This document shows, one piece after another, positions 8,625-17,105 of a DNA stretch of 64,000 nucleotides. The first letter of the stretch is position 1; every line of letters begins with the position of its first letter. The stretch comes from Photobacterium sp. TLY01 (GTDB taxonomy: Bacteria; Pseudomonadota; Gammaproteobacteria; Enterobacterales; Vibrionaceae). The DNA lies in NCBI RefSeq assembly GCF_021432065.1, contig NZ_CP090364.1:2370601-2434600 (forward strand). The letters run 5' to 3'. A program made the position numbers and the translations under genes. The notes beneath the pieces are model-generated. The model made no database searches and was not told the origin of the DNA. It saw only the letters and a list, made by a program, of their open reading frames with translations.

Positions 8625-10349
8625 TTAAAATGAGAAAAAATAAGGGACTGTAATTATAACAACCGCAGCATAAACCAGGCTCACCGGTGCACCGACTTTC
8701 AGAAAGTCATGTAACTTATACCCACCTGCGTTAAAGACCATTAAATTAGTTTGATATCCGTACGGACTCAAAAAACTGGCACTCGCTGCAAAAGCAATCG
8801 TCATAATAAATGGCATTGGATCAACACCAGCAGCTGTAGCCATTGACCAACCAATCGGAAACATAAGCGCAGCCGCTGCATTGTTGGTTACCAGTTCAGT
8901 GATAATCCATGTTAAAAAATACAAGGTAGCAAGAACCAGCAATGGGTTCTTACCCACATCCAGTGATGCCACACTCAGTAATAATTCCGAAGTGCCCGTT
9001 TTCAGTAAAACCTGCGAAAACAGCAGCGCAGAGCTCACGACAATCCATATATCAAAAGGAAGCCTGCGAGTCACTTCGTTGACCGTTAAAGCTTTAGTGA
9101 GCAACAGAACACCAGTCAGCACGACCAACGCCAATAATAGGTCGACAACACCCAGTGCGGCAAGCGCAACCACGCCAACAAAACCTAAAACTGTTAACCA
9201 CGACTTTACTGCTGACATTTTGCTCTCTGGTTCAACACCACTCAGCACGATAAAGTTCTTACTGACATTTTTCCTTGAACGAAAATCATCCCCGACAGCA
9301 AGCACTAAGAAATCACCTACCTTTAGTTTCAGCTCGCCCAATTTTCCTGATAACTGCTCACCGTCTCTGCGAACCGCGACGACAGCAGCATCAAACATTG
9401 CGCGAAACCCAATCTCTTTCAAAGTATTGCCTGTTAGCATACTCTCTTGTCGAATCACAACTTCCGTTAAATTCGAACGTAATAAGCCATTACTGTCGGC
9501 AAACAATTCAAGTCCGCTGAACTGTTTGATCTGCATCACTTTTGTAACATCCCCACTGAATATCAGACGATCGCCAGCTTCCAGTACTTCCGAAGGTGAT
9601 ACTGGACTAATAAGGCGTCCACTTCTTACCAATTCTGTTAAAAAAAGCGATTCCAAATGTCGTAAACCATTCTCTTCAACACTTTTTCCTATCATCAATG
9701 AATCACTACGTAACCTTGCATCGATGAAATAACCTTTAAACTCATCCGCTTCATGCCGGCTCTCTGGCAGAAAGCGATGACTAAACCAAATTGCCAGGCC
9801 ACAAAAAAACACAAGACATATACCCACCCCTGTAAAAGAAAAGAAATTCAGGGAATGACCTGCCGCATCAAGATACAGACTATTGACAATCAAATTCGTT
9901 GAGGTGCCGATCAATGTGAGCGTGCCCCCCAGGATTGCAGCATAAGAGAGCGGGATCAGAAGCTTACCGGAAGCATGATATGGATTGTTTCTCACAGGTG
10001 AAAGTAAGGTCGCAACAACTGCCGTATTATTCAGAATTGCAGACGAAAGGACAGTGCTGGAGAAGAGACGAATCCAAGTTGATGTATAGTTGTTGACCAT
10101 CAACTTGGTGGACACCAACCGAAGAATGTGCGTTTTTTCTAAAGCTATGGAACACACAATCAATAAAATCAAAGTAAGTAATCCCGAATTGGCGATACTT
10201 GCAAGAAGCAGCGTTTTATCAGCTAACCCAGTTAACAACAAACTGAGCATAGTGATCCCAAACACTTTTGCTGGTTTTGCCTGAAAACAAACCAAACCTA
10301 CCATTGTGCCAACAAAAATTAGCAATGTAAGAATTACATCTGTTGACAT
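8625..10349 (-). CDS. SLC13-family permease with two RCK_C domains (likely sulfate importer)
   Basis: 574 residues from ATG 10349. An earlier in-frame start at 10397 falls beyond a terminator-like hairpin and was rejected. The arrangement is typical of the SLC13/DASS permeases near sulfate-activation genes: an N-terminal block of hydrophobic helices, two soluble TrkA-C/RCK_C domains (about residues 190-370, each ending in a GD.L...GD turn), then a second membrane block with ELVTNNAAAALMFPI, a Thr-Asn-Asn signature of the family. Related bacterial proteins carry sulfate, so it probably brings in the sulfate used by CysDN. Its place between cysN and cysC supports this, but the substrate is inferred. 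Confidence 0.85.
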   Translation of the reverse strand: MSTDVILTLLIFVGTMVGLVCFQAKPAKVFGITMLSLLLTGLADKTLLLASIANSGLLTLILLIVCSIALEKTHILRLVSTKLMVNNYTSTWIRLFSSTVLSSAILNNTAVVATLLSPVRNNPYHASGKLLIPLSYAAILGGTLTLIGTSTNLIVNSLYLDAAGHSLNFFSFTGVGICLVFFCGLAIWFSHRFLPESRHEADEFKGYFIDARLRSDSLMIGKSVEENGLRHLESLFLTELVRSGRLISPVSPSEVLEAGDRLIFSGDVTKVMQIKQFSGLELFADSNGLLRSNLTEVVIRQESMLTGNTLKEIGFRAMFDAAVVAVRRDGEQLSGKLGELKLKVGDFLVLAVGDDFRSRKNVSKNFIVLSGVEPESKMSAVKSWLTVLGFVGVVALAALGVVDLLLALVVLTGVLLLTKALTVNEVTRRLPFDIWIVVSSALLFSQVLLKTGTSELLLSVASLDVGKNPLLVLATLYFLTWIITELVTNNAAAALMFPIGWSMATAAGVDPMPFIMTIAFAASASFLSPYGYQTNLMVFNAGGYKLHDFLKVGAPVSLVYAAVVIITVPYFFSF

Positions 10350-10370
10350 ACCACATCCCAAATGACAAAA

Positions 10371-10395
10371 GCGCCCCGCTATTAAAACGGGGCGC
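10371..10395 (-). terminator. Rho-independent terminator-like hairpin inside the operon
   Basis: On the minus strand an 8-bp all-GC stem GCGCCCCG / CGGGGCGC with a 9-base loop is followed by TTTTG. It lies 20 bases after the cysN stop and before the SLC13 gene. It would end or attenuate transcription between the two genes unless an antiterminated (RfaH-bound) polymerase reads through. Confidence 0.75.
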
Positions 10396-10414
10396 AAACA
10401 TTAAAAACAACTTG

Positions 10415-11830
10415 TTATAGTTTATTGATATCTAACGCTTTCCAGTGTGGAAAATGCTTGCGAACCAGCGCATTAAACTCGATTTCAAAATCGCTGAATT
10501 GCGCTGTATCAGCAGCAGGTTCGTCATCAGCCAAAGGCTTACGAATCATGCCAGCCCCCACTGTGACATTGGTAAAGCGATCAACAATAATAAACGCGCC
10601 CGTGAGGCGGTTCTCGACATAGCTATCGAATTGAATTGCTTCATTCAATGCAATCTCGCAGTTCGCAATTTCATTCAGGGCCAGTTCGCTGGCAGGAAGA
10701 TGCTCAAGTGTATTCACATCAACACGGTAATTGAATTTTTCCGCACGACCGAACACAGATTTACAACCCGCTTTGATAATGTACTCACGGTCGAGATGCA
10801 TCTGCTGTTCAGACATCCAAACAACATCGGCTTCAATGCGTGATGCACTTTCCGGACGGTCATGAGAACGCACAATCATGTCACCGCGGCTGATGTCAAT
10901 TTCATCTTCAAGTGTAATTGTCACAGACATACCAGCAGAGGCTTTTTCCAGGTCACCATCGAAAGTCACAATCGAGTCTACTTTGCTTTCTTTGCCGCTT
11001 GGAAGAGCCACTACGCTATCGCCAACACGGATTTCACCTGAGCTGATTGTGCCGCAGAACCCGCGAAAATCTAAGTTCGGGCGATTTACATACTGAACAG
11101 GAAAACGGAAAGCATGGTGACGCTTACTGTCGATATTTACGGTATTGAGCAGACGCATCAGTGTTGCCCCAGGATACCAAGGCATATTCTCACTTTCGTT
11201 TACTACATTATCGCCAAGCAATGCTGAAATCGGCACAAATCGCAGATCATCAAACCCCAGATTTTCGGCAAACTGGCGATACTCCTGCTTAATTTTTTTA
11301 TAAACAGCCTGATCGTAATCCACCGCATCCATTTTGTTCACAGCCACAAGAATGTGCTTAATGCCCAATAAAGAGCAGATGTAACTGTGACGTCTCGTCT
11401 GTACCTGAACACCATGACGTGCATCAATCAGAATGATTGCCAGATCACAAGTGGATGCACCCGTTGCCATGTTACGCGTGTACTGCTCATGTCCAGGAGT
11501 GTCTGCAATGATGAACTTTCTCTGTTCCGTAGAAAAGTATCGATAAGCAACATCAATTGTAATGCCCTGCTCACGCTCCGATTGCAGGCCATCAACCAGC
11601 AAAGCCAGATCAAACTCTTGATCTGTCGTGTTAAAGCGTTTTGAATCTTTTTCGATCGCAGCCATCTGATCTTCAAAAATCATCTTGCTGTCGTACAGCA
11701 AACGTCCAATCAGCGTTGATTTGCCATCGTCCACACTGCCACATGTAAGAAAGCGCAGCATGTCTTTGTTTTCGTGAACACGTAGATACTCTTCAATATC
11801 TGACGCAATAAGGTTTGATGCATGGGACAT
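10415..11830 (-). CDS. cysN: Sulfate adenylyltransferase subunit 1 (CysN, GTPase)
   Basis: 471 residues, the usual CysN length without a fused APS kinase. CysN is the regulatory GTPase of ATP sulfurylase; GTP hydrolysis drives formation of APS from ATP and sulfate by CysD. GTPase motifs are clear: [17 protein letters not shown] (P-loop, near residue 32), [11 protein letters not shown] (G2), [12 protein letters not shown] (G3), and AVNKMD (G4). The C-terminal half holds the two EF-Tu-like beta-barrel domains. It lies 98 bases after cysD on the same strand and is followed by a terminator-like hairpin. In most gamma-proteobacteria these genes sit in a cysteine regulon; here they lie within a capsule locus. 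Confidence 0.96.
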   Translation of the reverse strand: MSHASNLIASDIEEYLRVHENKDMLRFLTCGSVDDGKSTLIGRLLYDSKMIFEDQMAAIEKDSKRFNTTDQEFDLALLVDGLQSEREQGITIDVAYRYFSTEQRKFIIADTPGHEQYTRNMATGASTCDLAIILIDARHGVQVQTRRHSYICSLLGIKHILVAVNKMDAVDYDQAVYKKIKQEYRQFAENLGFDDLRFVPISALLGDNVVNESENMPWYPGATLMRLLNTVNIDSKRHHAFRFPVQYVNRPNLDFRGFCGTISSGEIRVGDSVVALPSGKESKVDSIVTFDGDLEKASAGMSVTITLEDEIDISRGDMIVRSHDRPESASRIEADVVWMSEQQMHLDREYIIKAGCKSVFGRAEKFNYRVDVNTLEHLPASELALNEIANCEIALNEAIQFDSYVENRLTGAFIIVDRFTNVTVGAGMIRKPLADDEPAADTAQFSDFEIEFNALVRKHFPHWKALDINKL

Positions 11831-11928
11831 TGTTATTCCTTTAGCGTGCTGTTCTCTTCCAGCAACGCAATGTTATCTGTTGTTTCTAGCAATAAGTGCG
11901 CATGAAATGAATCATAGAAAAATGGATA

Positions 11929-12840
11929 TCAGAAGTAGCCTTCCATTTTTTTCTTTTCCATTGAACCCGCTGAATCGTGGTCAATCATGCGGCCCTGTCG
12001 CTCTGATGTTGTACATAACAACATCTCCTGAATGATTTCAGGCAAAGTTTGCGCTTCAGACTCTACCGCGCCAGTCAGTGGGTAACATCCCAAGGTACGG
12101 AACCGTACTTTCTTCATTTGAGGGACTTCGCCTTCACCTAAAGGCATACGCTCATCATCAACCATGATCAGTGTTCCGTCACGCTCAACAACAGGTCGCT
12201 CTTTGGAAAGATACAGTGGAACGATTTCAATATTTTCCAGATAGATATACTGCCAGATATCAAGCTCTGTCCAATTAGACAGCGGAAAAACTCGAATGCT
12301 CTCGCCTTTATCCACACGGCTGTTATAAATGTTCCACAATTCCGGACGTTGATTTTTCGGATCCCATCTGTGATGCTTATCGCGGAACGAGTAAACACGC
12401 TCTTTAGCACGTGACTTTTCCTCATCACGACGAGCCCCACCAAAGGCAGCATCAAAACCATATTTGTCTAATGCTTGCTTCAACCCTTCTGTTTTCATGA
12501 TATCTGTGTGTTTGGCACTACCATGCTCAAACGGGCTAATATTCATTTCTAAACCCCGAGGGTTCTTATGAACAAGTAAGTCAAAGCCATAGTCCTTTGC
12601 AAGACGGTCACGAAACTCAATCATCTCTTTGAATTTCCAGTTCGTATCGACATGCAAAAGCGGGAACGGGATCTTTCCAGGGTAAAACGCTTTACGTGCA
12701 AGATGTAAGAGCACAGATGAATCTTTACCAATGGAATAAAGCATAACCGGGTTATCAAATTCTGCCGCAACCTCGCGGATAATCTGAATAGACTCTGCTT
12801 CCAAAGCCTTGAGATGTGTGAGTTTTTCTGAGTTATTCAT
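11929..12840 (-). CDS. cysD: Sulfate adenylyltransferase subunit 2 (CysD)
   Basis: 303 residues, standard for CysD. This is the catalytic ATP sulfurylase subunit of the PAPS-reductase-like PP-loop family that joins sulfate to the AMP moiety of ATP. Key motifs are [15 protein letters not shown] (PP-loop, near residue 35), [25 protein letters not shown], and the C-terminal [10 protein letters not shown]. It starts the cysD-cysN pair and is preceded by about 190 bases that include a possible small membrane protein gene. It lies directly downstream of a sulfotransferase gene, which ties sulfate activation to sulfate transfer. I saw no clear CysB site. Confidence 0.96.
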   Translation of the reverse strand: MNNSEKLTHLKALEAESIQIIREVAAEFDNPVMLYSIGKDSSVLLHLARKAFYPGKIPFPLLHVDTNWKFKEMIEFRDRLAKDYGFDLLVHKNPRGLEMNISPFEHGSAKHTDIMKTEGLKQALDKYGFDAAFGGARRDEEKSRAKERVYSFRDKHHRWDPKNQRPELWNIYNSRVDKGESIRVFPLSNWTELDIWQYIYLENIEIVPLYLSKERPVVERDGTLIMVDDERMPLGEGEVPQMKKVRFRTLGCYPLTGAVESEAQTLPEIIQEMLLCTTSERQGRMIDHDSAGSMEKKKMEGYF

Positions 12841-12905
12841 AAGTGATGATTACTTATTGCGATTAAATGTTGATGACTTCATGGCGACAAACTATAACAT
12901 ACGCA

Positions 12906-13022
12906 TCAATAATACTTCAGTATTGGGATACGTTGCACACTGTCCTGTGCCACATTAACGATTAAAAATACGATGACGCCCAACAGCAGCGCCATTAAAA
13001 TTACATGCCACTCTATATGCAC
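12906..13022 (-). CDS. Possible 38-residue single-helix membrane protein
   Basis: A GTG at 13022 opens a 38-codon frame ending at TGA 12906-12908. The product starts MHIEWHVILMALLLG and continues through a hydrophobic helix (about residues 8-25) to a short polar tail ending ILKYY. It lies in the gap between a sulfotransferase and cysD and is in the same frame as the sulfotransferase, four codons after its TAG stop. An internal ATG at codon 10 is an alternative start. I see no strong ribosome-binding site and recognise no family; it may be a real small protein of the sulfation block or chance. Confidence 0.35.
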   Translation of the reverse strand: MHIEWHVILMALLLGVIVFLIVNVAQDSVQRIPILKYY

Positions 13023-13031
13023 CCAATTGAT

Positions 13032-14327
13032 CTAAAGTTGCTTACCGCGAAGCCGCAGCCGGACATCATTAATATAGCGTAAAGCTAATATTTGTTTCGG
13101 ATTACGCTTCAACGCTTCAGTAAACAATCGCTCGGCAAACTCCAGCTCATGGTTTGCAAAGGCAAACTCCCCCATGCTTGCTAATATATGAGGCGGATAA
13201 AACTTATCCGGAATTTGGACCTTATTCACTAAGGTTGATAACGATGCCCCATTGATATCGGCTTCGCGCGCCTGAAACTTCTTGGCCGGTTCTCGCTTCC
13301 ACCACTTACGTTTTTCATCAATAAAACACGGCATAAAAAAAGGGGTGTCGACGTAAAGGAAACGATGCTGACTCACAATACTCTGAAGCTTGAGATAAAG
13401 CGCCATGTCGTATTCTTTCAAAGAATCACAAACAAAGCTTAGCTCCGCCTGCGAGGCATCCTGGCTTCGGTAGGGTATGAGCTGCCTTTCACGCAACAAA
13501 CGAAGCAAAGGCTCAAGTGCCGGAAAGTGACGATTTTTGATGAAGGCAGCCAGTCTCTGGCAATGATTTTCATTGGCCACTTTTTGCTGCTGAACGGGAA
13601 TCACTGAATATGCTTCTGACTGATGCTCCATGCTTTGCAAGAAGTCATGGACAGTTGTTTCCAATTTAGCAATGGGAAAGTAGTTTAATAAACGCTTGAA
13701 CTCCAGCGCTTCAAAGCCGTATCGTCGGTTAATCTGCCCGGTGTTTACACTTATGTCATATTCAAGACCAATAGCAGCGAGTATATCTTTGACTATGTCT
13801 CCCCCCGTGAACATCCCCTTTCCGTAAGGGCGAAGATCCAGGCAGATCTCTTTGTGACTATCTAACACCTGGGCCAAAGCACCTACCACAGGAAAACTGC
13901 TGATCGGGGCATGAAAGGGCAAATAATGACCGTGCAGTTTCACTTTTTGGTTATAATCGGATTCATGAAGATCGAGCGGATCCCGAATGTAGCCGATGAA
14001 AGTCGCATCTTTGAACACGGTCATTAGTTGCGAGAGCATCGGAAAGAAAAACTCTGACGACAAAAATAACACACGCGCATGACTGGCTTGGAATGACTGC
14101 AGCAGGCGATTTGCTTTCGCCTGACTGAAACGATATTGGCCGTCAGATGTCTTAACTGTCACTGACTCTATATTGCCCGAGCTGACCGAGTTTTTATCAA
14201 CGGCATGCGCCGGATAACAAACCTGTTGTTCAGCCAACCAGCCCCGGTGGGAATTCATCCATGCCTGAATGGCAGAACTGCCTGTTTTCCCCGGGCCAAA
14301 ATGTATATAAATTCTCTTATCCATCAT
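13032..14327 (-). CDS. PAPS-dependent sulfotransferase-like protein with C-terminal TPR-like tail
   Basis: 431 residues. The N-terminus IYIHFGPGKTGSSAIQAW (residues 6-23) has the Lys-Thr-Gly-Ser-Ser 5'-phosphosulfate-binding loop of sulfotransferases. FIGYIRDPLDLHESDYNQ near residue 135 matches the 3'-phosphate-binding R..P...S region, with Ser in SDYNQ. The last ~70 residues (MGEFAFANHELEFAERLFTEALKRNPKQ) look like a TPR unit. Enzymes of this type move sulfate from PAPS to sugar hydroxyls and release PAP. It follows the tandem GT2 gene by five bases and precedes cysD, so glycan sulfation is the likely job. The acceptor is unknown. Confidence 0.75.
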   Translation of the reverse strand: MMDKRIYIHFGPGKTGSSAIQAWMNSHRGWLAEQQVCYPAHAVDKNSVSSGNIESVTVKTSDGQYRFSQAKANRLLQSFQASHARVLFLSSEFFFPMLSQLMTVFKDATFIGYIRDPLDLHESDYNQKVKLHGHYLPFHAPISSFPVVGALAQVLDSHKEICLDLRPYGKGMFTGGDIVKDILAAIGLEYDISVNTGQINRRYGFEALEFKRLLNYFPIAKLETTVHDFLQSMEHQSEAYSVIPVQQQKVANENHCQRLAAFIKNRHFPALEPLLRLLRERQLIPYRSQDASQAELSFVCDSLKEYDMALYLKLQSIVSQHRFLYVDTPFFMPCFIDEKRKWWKREPAKKFQAREADINGASLSTLVNKVQIPDKFYPPHILASMGEFAFANHELEFAERLFTEALKRNPKQILALRYINDVRLRLRGKQL

Positions 14328-14332
14328 ACTGC

Positions 14333-16093
14333 TTAGCGATAAGTAAAGTCTTCTCTGTCTAACGTGAGCCAGCGACTGTAGTGGGGATCATTCATCAAGG
14401 TGTCTCCCCAGGTTTCTTTCATGTAATTGATTTCACTCTGGAAACGTGCTTGCTTTTCAGGACTGTCTTCCGGACCGCGACTCACAGATTCATGGTGGAT
14501 AAGCTCTGCATAAGGCGTCCAGAGATTTCGATACCCCGCTTCACGCACTTTCAAACAAAAATCAACATCGTTAAATGCGACAGTTAAGTCTTTCTCGTTC
14601 AACCCGCCGACTTGTTCAAACACACACTTGCGTACGGCCAAACAAGCCGCCGTCACAGCACTCAAATTTTGAACGATCTGCAGGCGTTTAAAATAACCGG
14701 GGTGATCACCAGGGAAATACTTATGTGAATGACCCGCCACACCGCCTAATCCAGTGATGACACCCGCATGTTGCAAACGGCCATCGGGGTAGAAGAGCTT
14801 GGCGCCAACACAGCCAATGTCAGGTCGAATCGCATGGGAAACCATTTCACGCAACCAGCCTGAATGGATGGCTTCCACATCATTGTTAAGCAATAGCAGT
14901 ACTTCACCTTGCGCATGCGTTACCGCAAAGTTATTAATCGCGGAATAGTTAAACGCATCATCATAATGAAGCCATCGAATTTTACGTTCCGCTTCCAGCT
15001 CTGAAAAGAATTCAATCGCGGCAGGTTCATCGCTTTGATTGTCGACTAACAATATCTCAAAGTTTTTGTAGTCGTTCTTCTCATATAATGAGTCAATACA
15101 CTGCTTAACCAGCGCATGACCGTTTCGTGTTGGGATAATGATGCTCACAAGGGGTGAGTCGTCAGGTATTGGCCAGCACACTTTATAAGTATTGGCCAGT
15201 CGCCCCATCTCTACCGTTGCGCCCAAGCCTTTCACTCTGTCTTGGAGTGCTTTCAGGCCAGCAGTTTCTGCATAGCTTTTCTCTGACTCAGCAAACGCTG
15301 TTGAGCCTGGCAGAGCGCGCCAATGGTAAAGCACATAAGGGATATGCACTATACCTTCACCTTTGCAGTGTTCCACCGCGCGAAGTAAGAGGTCATAATC
15401 CTGGCTGCCCTCATAGCCTTTCCGAAAGCCGCCAATCGCTTTTAATAAAGATGTCTTATAAATCCCCAGATGAGAAATATAGTTATGCGAATATAATAAA
15501 TCCGGATTCCAATCGGGTTTGAAGTGTGGTTGCACCCGATGACCATTGACATCCAGTTTATCCTCATCGCTGTACAAAATATTTGCACCCGGATGATTCT
15601 GTAAAGCATGAACAACCATTTTTAGCGCATGCATCTGTAATACATCGTCCTGGTCAATTAGTACCACATAATCTTCTTCAACGACAGACAAACCAGTATT
15701 TGAGGCTTCAGATATATGACCATTTATTTTTCTATATATTACTTTAATACGATTGTTACTTTCAATTTTCGAAAGGTATGAATTATGCTCACTTCCACTT
15801 GATGCATCATCAATTAAATACAAAACAAAATTCGTATAACTCTGATAAATAATAGAATCAACCATCCTACCAAGATGGAAAACATCAGCGTTATAAACTG
15901 GACATAGAAAGGCAAAAGTATGTTCACTCTTATTAACTTTCATTTCTGAAAGTCGACATCTCTGTAACTCAAGTATGTAATTATAGCTATCAATAACAGG
16001 AGGAAATAGCCCCCGGTAAAGCCTTGTGGCCCATGTAAACCTCTTTAACTTGGCAATTAAAAAACTCTTTGCCAATTTTAAAAAAACAGCCAT
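14333..16093 (-). CDS. Tandem GT2 glycosyltransferase (two catalytic domains)
   Basis: 586 residues with two family-2 domains. Domain 1 starts about residue 60 (FAFLCPVYNADVFHLG) and has YLIDDASSGS, VLIDQDDVLQMHAL and YSDEDKLD. Domain 2 starts about residue 310 (PLVSIIIPTRNGHALVKQ) with ILLVDNQSDEP and LLLLNNDVEAI, and carries a late FNDVDFCLKVREAGY motif and H-x-ES. Such two-domain enzymes add two sugars or alternate linkages in capsule and rhamnan synthesis. ATG 16093 follows a GGGGAGG purine tract. It sits between the two sulfotransferase genes and is nearly joined to the downstream one (5-base gap). Donor sugars cannot be read from the sequence. Confidence 0.88.
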   Translation of the reverse strand: MAVFLKLAKSFLIAKLKRFTWATRLYRGLFPPVIDSYNYILELQRCRLSEMKVNKSEHTFAFLCPVYNADVFHLGRMVDSIIYQSYTNFVLYLIDDASSGSEHNSYLSKIESNNRIKVIYRKINGHISEASNTGLSVVEEDYVVLIDQDDVLQMHALKMVVHALQNHPGANILYSDEDKLDVNGHRVQPHFKPDWNPDLLYSHNYISHLGIYKTSLLKAIGGFRKGYEGSQDYDLLLRAVEHCKGEGIVHIPYVLYHWRALPGSTAFAESEKSYAETAGLKALQDRVKGLGATVEMGRLANTYKVCWPIPDDSPLVSIIIPTRNGHALVKQCIDSLYEKNDYKNFEILLVDNQSDEPAAIEFFSELEAERKIRWLHYDDAFNYSAINNFAVTHAQGEVLLLLNNDVEAIHSGWLREMVSHAIRPDIGCVGAKLFYPDGRLQHAGVITGLGGVAGHSHKYFPGDHPGYFKRLQIVQNLSAVTAACLAVRKCVFEQVGGLNEKDLTVAFNDVDFCLKVREAGYRNLWTPYAELIHHESVSRGPEDSPEKQARFQSEINYMKETWGDTLMNDPHYSRWLTLDREDFTYR

Positions 16094-16188
16094 CCTCCCC
16101 CCCTAACAAAATGGCACAGACAATAAAACAAGTGGTGGTCATAAACCACCACATTTTCAACATCATCATGCCTAACAACATATAGTTA

Positions 16189-17082
16189 TTATTCTTTCGA
16201 TGTATATTCTTGTAATTTCTCTTTAATAAATGCGCCATCCGGTCTTAGATTGTGGGCCATTTGCATCATTAAAGTGGACTTAAAAGTATCAAATTCCTCC
16301 AGCAAAATAGCTGAATCCCGGAGCAAATTAACACATCCATCAGATACAACCTTACCAACAGTCTGAAAATAAATTTCCTTCGCCCTTAGAGCATCATCCT
16401 CACTTGATATTTTTTTCATTTTTCTATCTACTGTTACATGTCCATCGTAGATGAAATTAATTAACCGCTGGTAATTATAAACAACCTCATTATAATTAGT
16501 CTTAAATTTAACACAGACCTGATCATCTAACCCAGCATAAACTTCCCGAAGATATTGGTTTTCCTTTAAGATATCTAAAACACTATCATTAATATCTTTT
16601 ACTTTAAGCTGTTCTATGACAACCTTCCTTTTCGCTCTAGTATCATCAGCATTAGTTGAACCGCCATTCATTTGTATGACATCATTACCCAAATTGTGCC
16701 ATGTGTTTGTCTTTTTCGCTGTAATTCTTGACAGAGCCTGCTCAAAATAATCATCTCGAGTTAAATAAATCAAAACTACTTTATCATAAGTTTTGTTTAG
16801 AAACAGAAGGTAATCATTGAGATTAGTTCCTTCAAATCCTAGCCCTTTACTTAGCATTAACATAGCTTCATCAAGGTAATTCGCCATTAATTTCAGGCCG
16901 AAATTTCCTGATTTGTCATGACATCGATTATAAAACTCATCTTTATTAAAATCTCGACCATCTAGGTAATCAAGCAAGTGTTCATCTGGATTCCCCATGC
17001 ATTGTGTACTTGCTAAATCCTTACAAAGCAAAGTACTACCAGAACGCTGGGTCGACAATATAATAAATGCTTTTTTCAACAT
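16189..17082 (-). CDS. Stf0-type sulfotransferase
   Basis: 297 residues from an ATG with a strong AGGAAG ribosome-binding site. IILSTQRSGSTLLCKDL (residues 7-23) is the PAPS 5'-phosphosulfate loop of the Stf0 branch, and GNPDEHLLDYL follows as in that family (catalytic Glu region). The 3'-phosphate-binding segment is YLTRDDYFEQALSRITAKK, followed by NTWH as in Stf0 enzymes. The founding member sulfates trehalose at O-2 in mycobacteria; homologues in polysaccharide clusters sulfate other sugars. It lies between the GT2-GT4 fusion gene and the tandem GT2 gene. It is one of two unrelated-looking sulfotransferases in the operon, so the glycan could carry sulfate at two positions. Confidence 0.85.
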   Translation of the reverse strand: MLKKAFIILSTQRSGSTLLCKDLASTQCMGNPDEHLLDYLDGRDFNKDEFYNRCHDKSGNFGLKLMANYLDEAMLMLSKGLGFEGTNLNDYLLFLNKTYDKVVLIYLTRDDYFEQALSRITAKKTNTWHNLGNDVIQMNGGSTNADDTRAKRKVVIEQLKVKDINDSVLDILKENQYLREVYAGLDDQVCVKFKTNYNEVVYNYQRLINFIYDGHVTVDRKMKKISSEDDALRAKEIYFQTVGKVVSDGCVNLLRDSAILLEEFDTFKSTLMMQMAHNLRPDGAFIKEKLQEYTSKE

Positions 17083-17105
17083 AATTACTTCCTAATAAAA
17101 TCCAC

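Noticed and set aside
8881..9732. Long plus-strand frame opposite the SLC13 gene
   Set aside because: Ser/Thr/Asn-rich shadow of the permease coding frame; no ribosome-binding site or family match.
10350..10397. Upstream start for the SLC13 permease
   Set aside because: The extra codons run into the terminator hairpin at 10371-10395 and give no membrane-helix extension.
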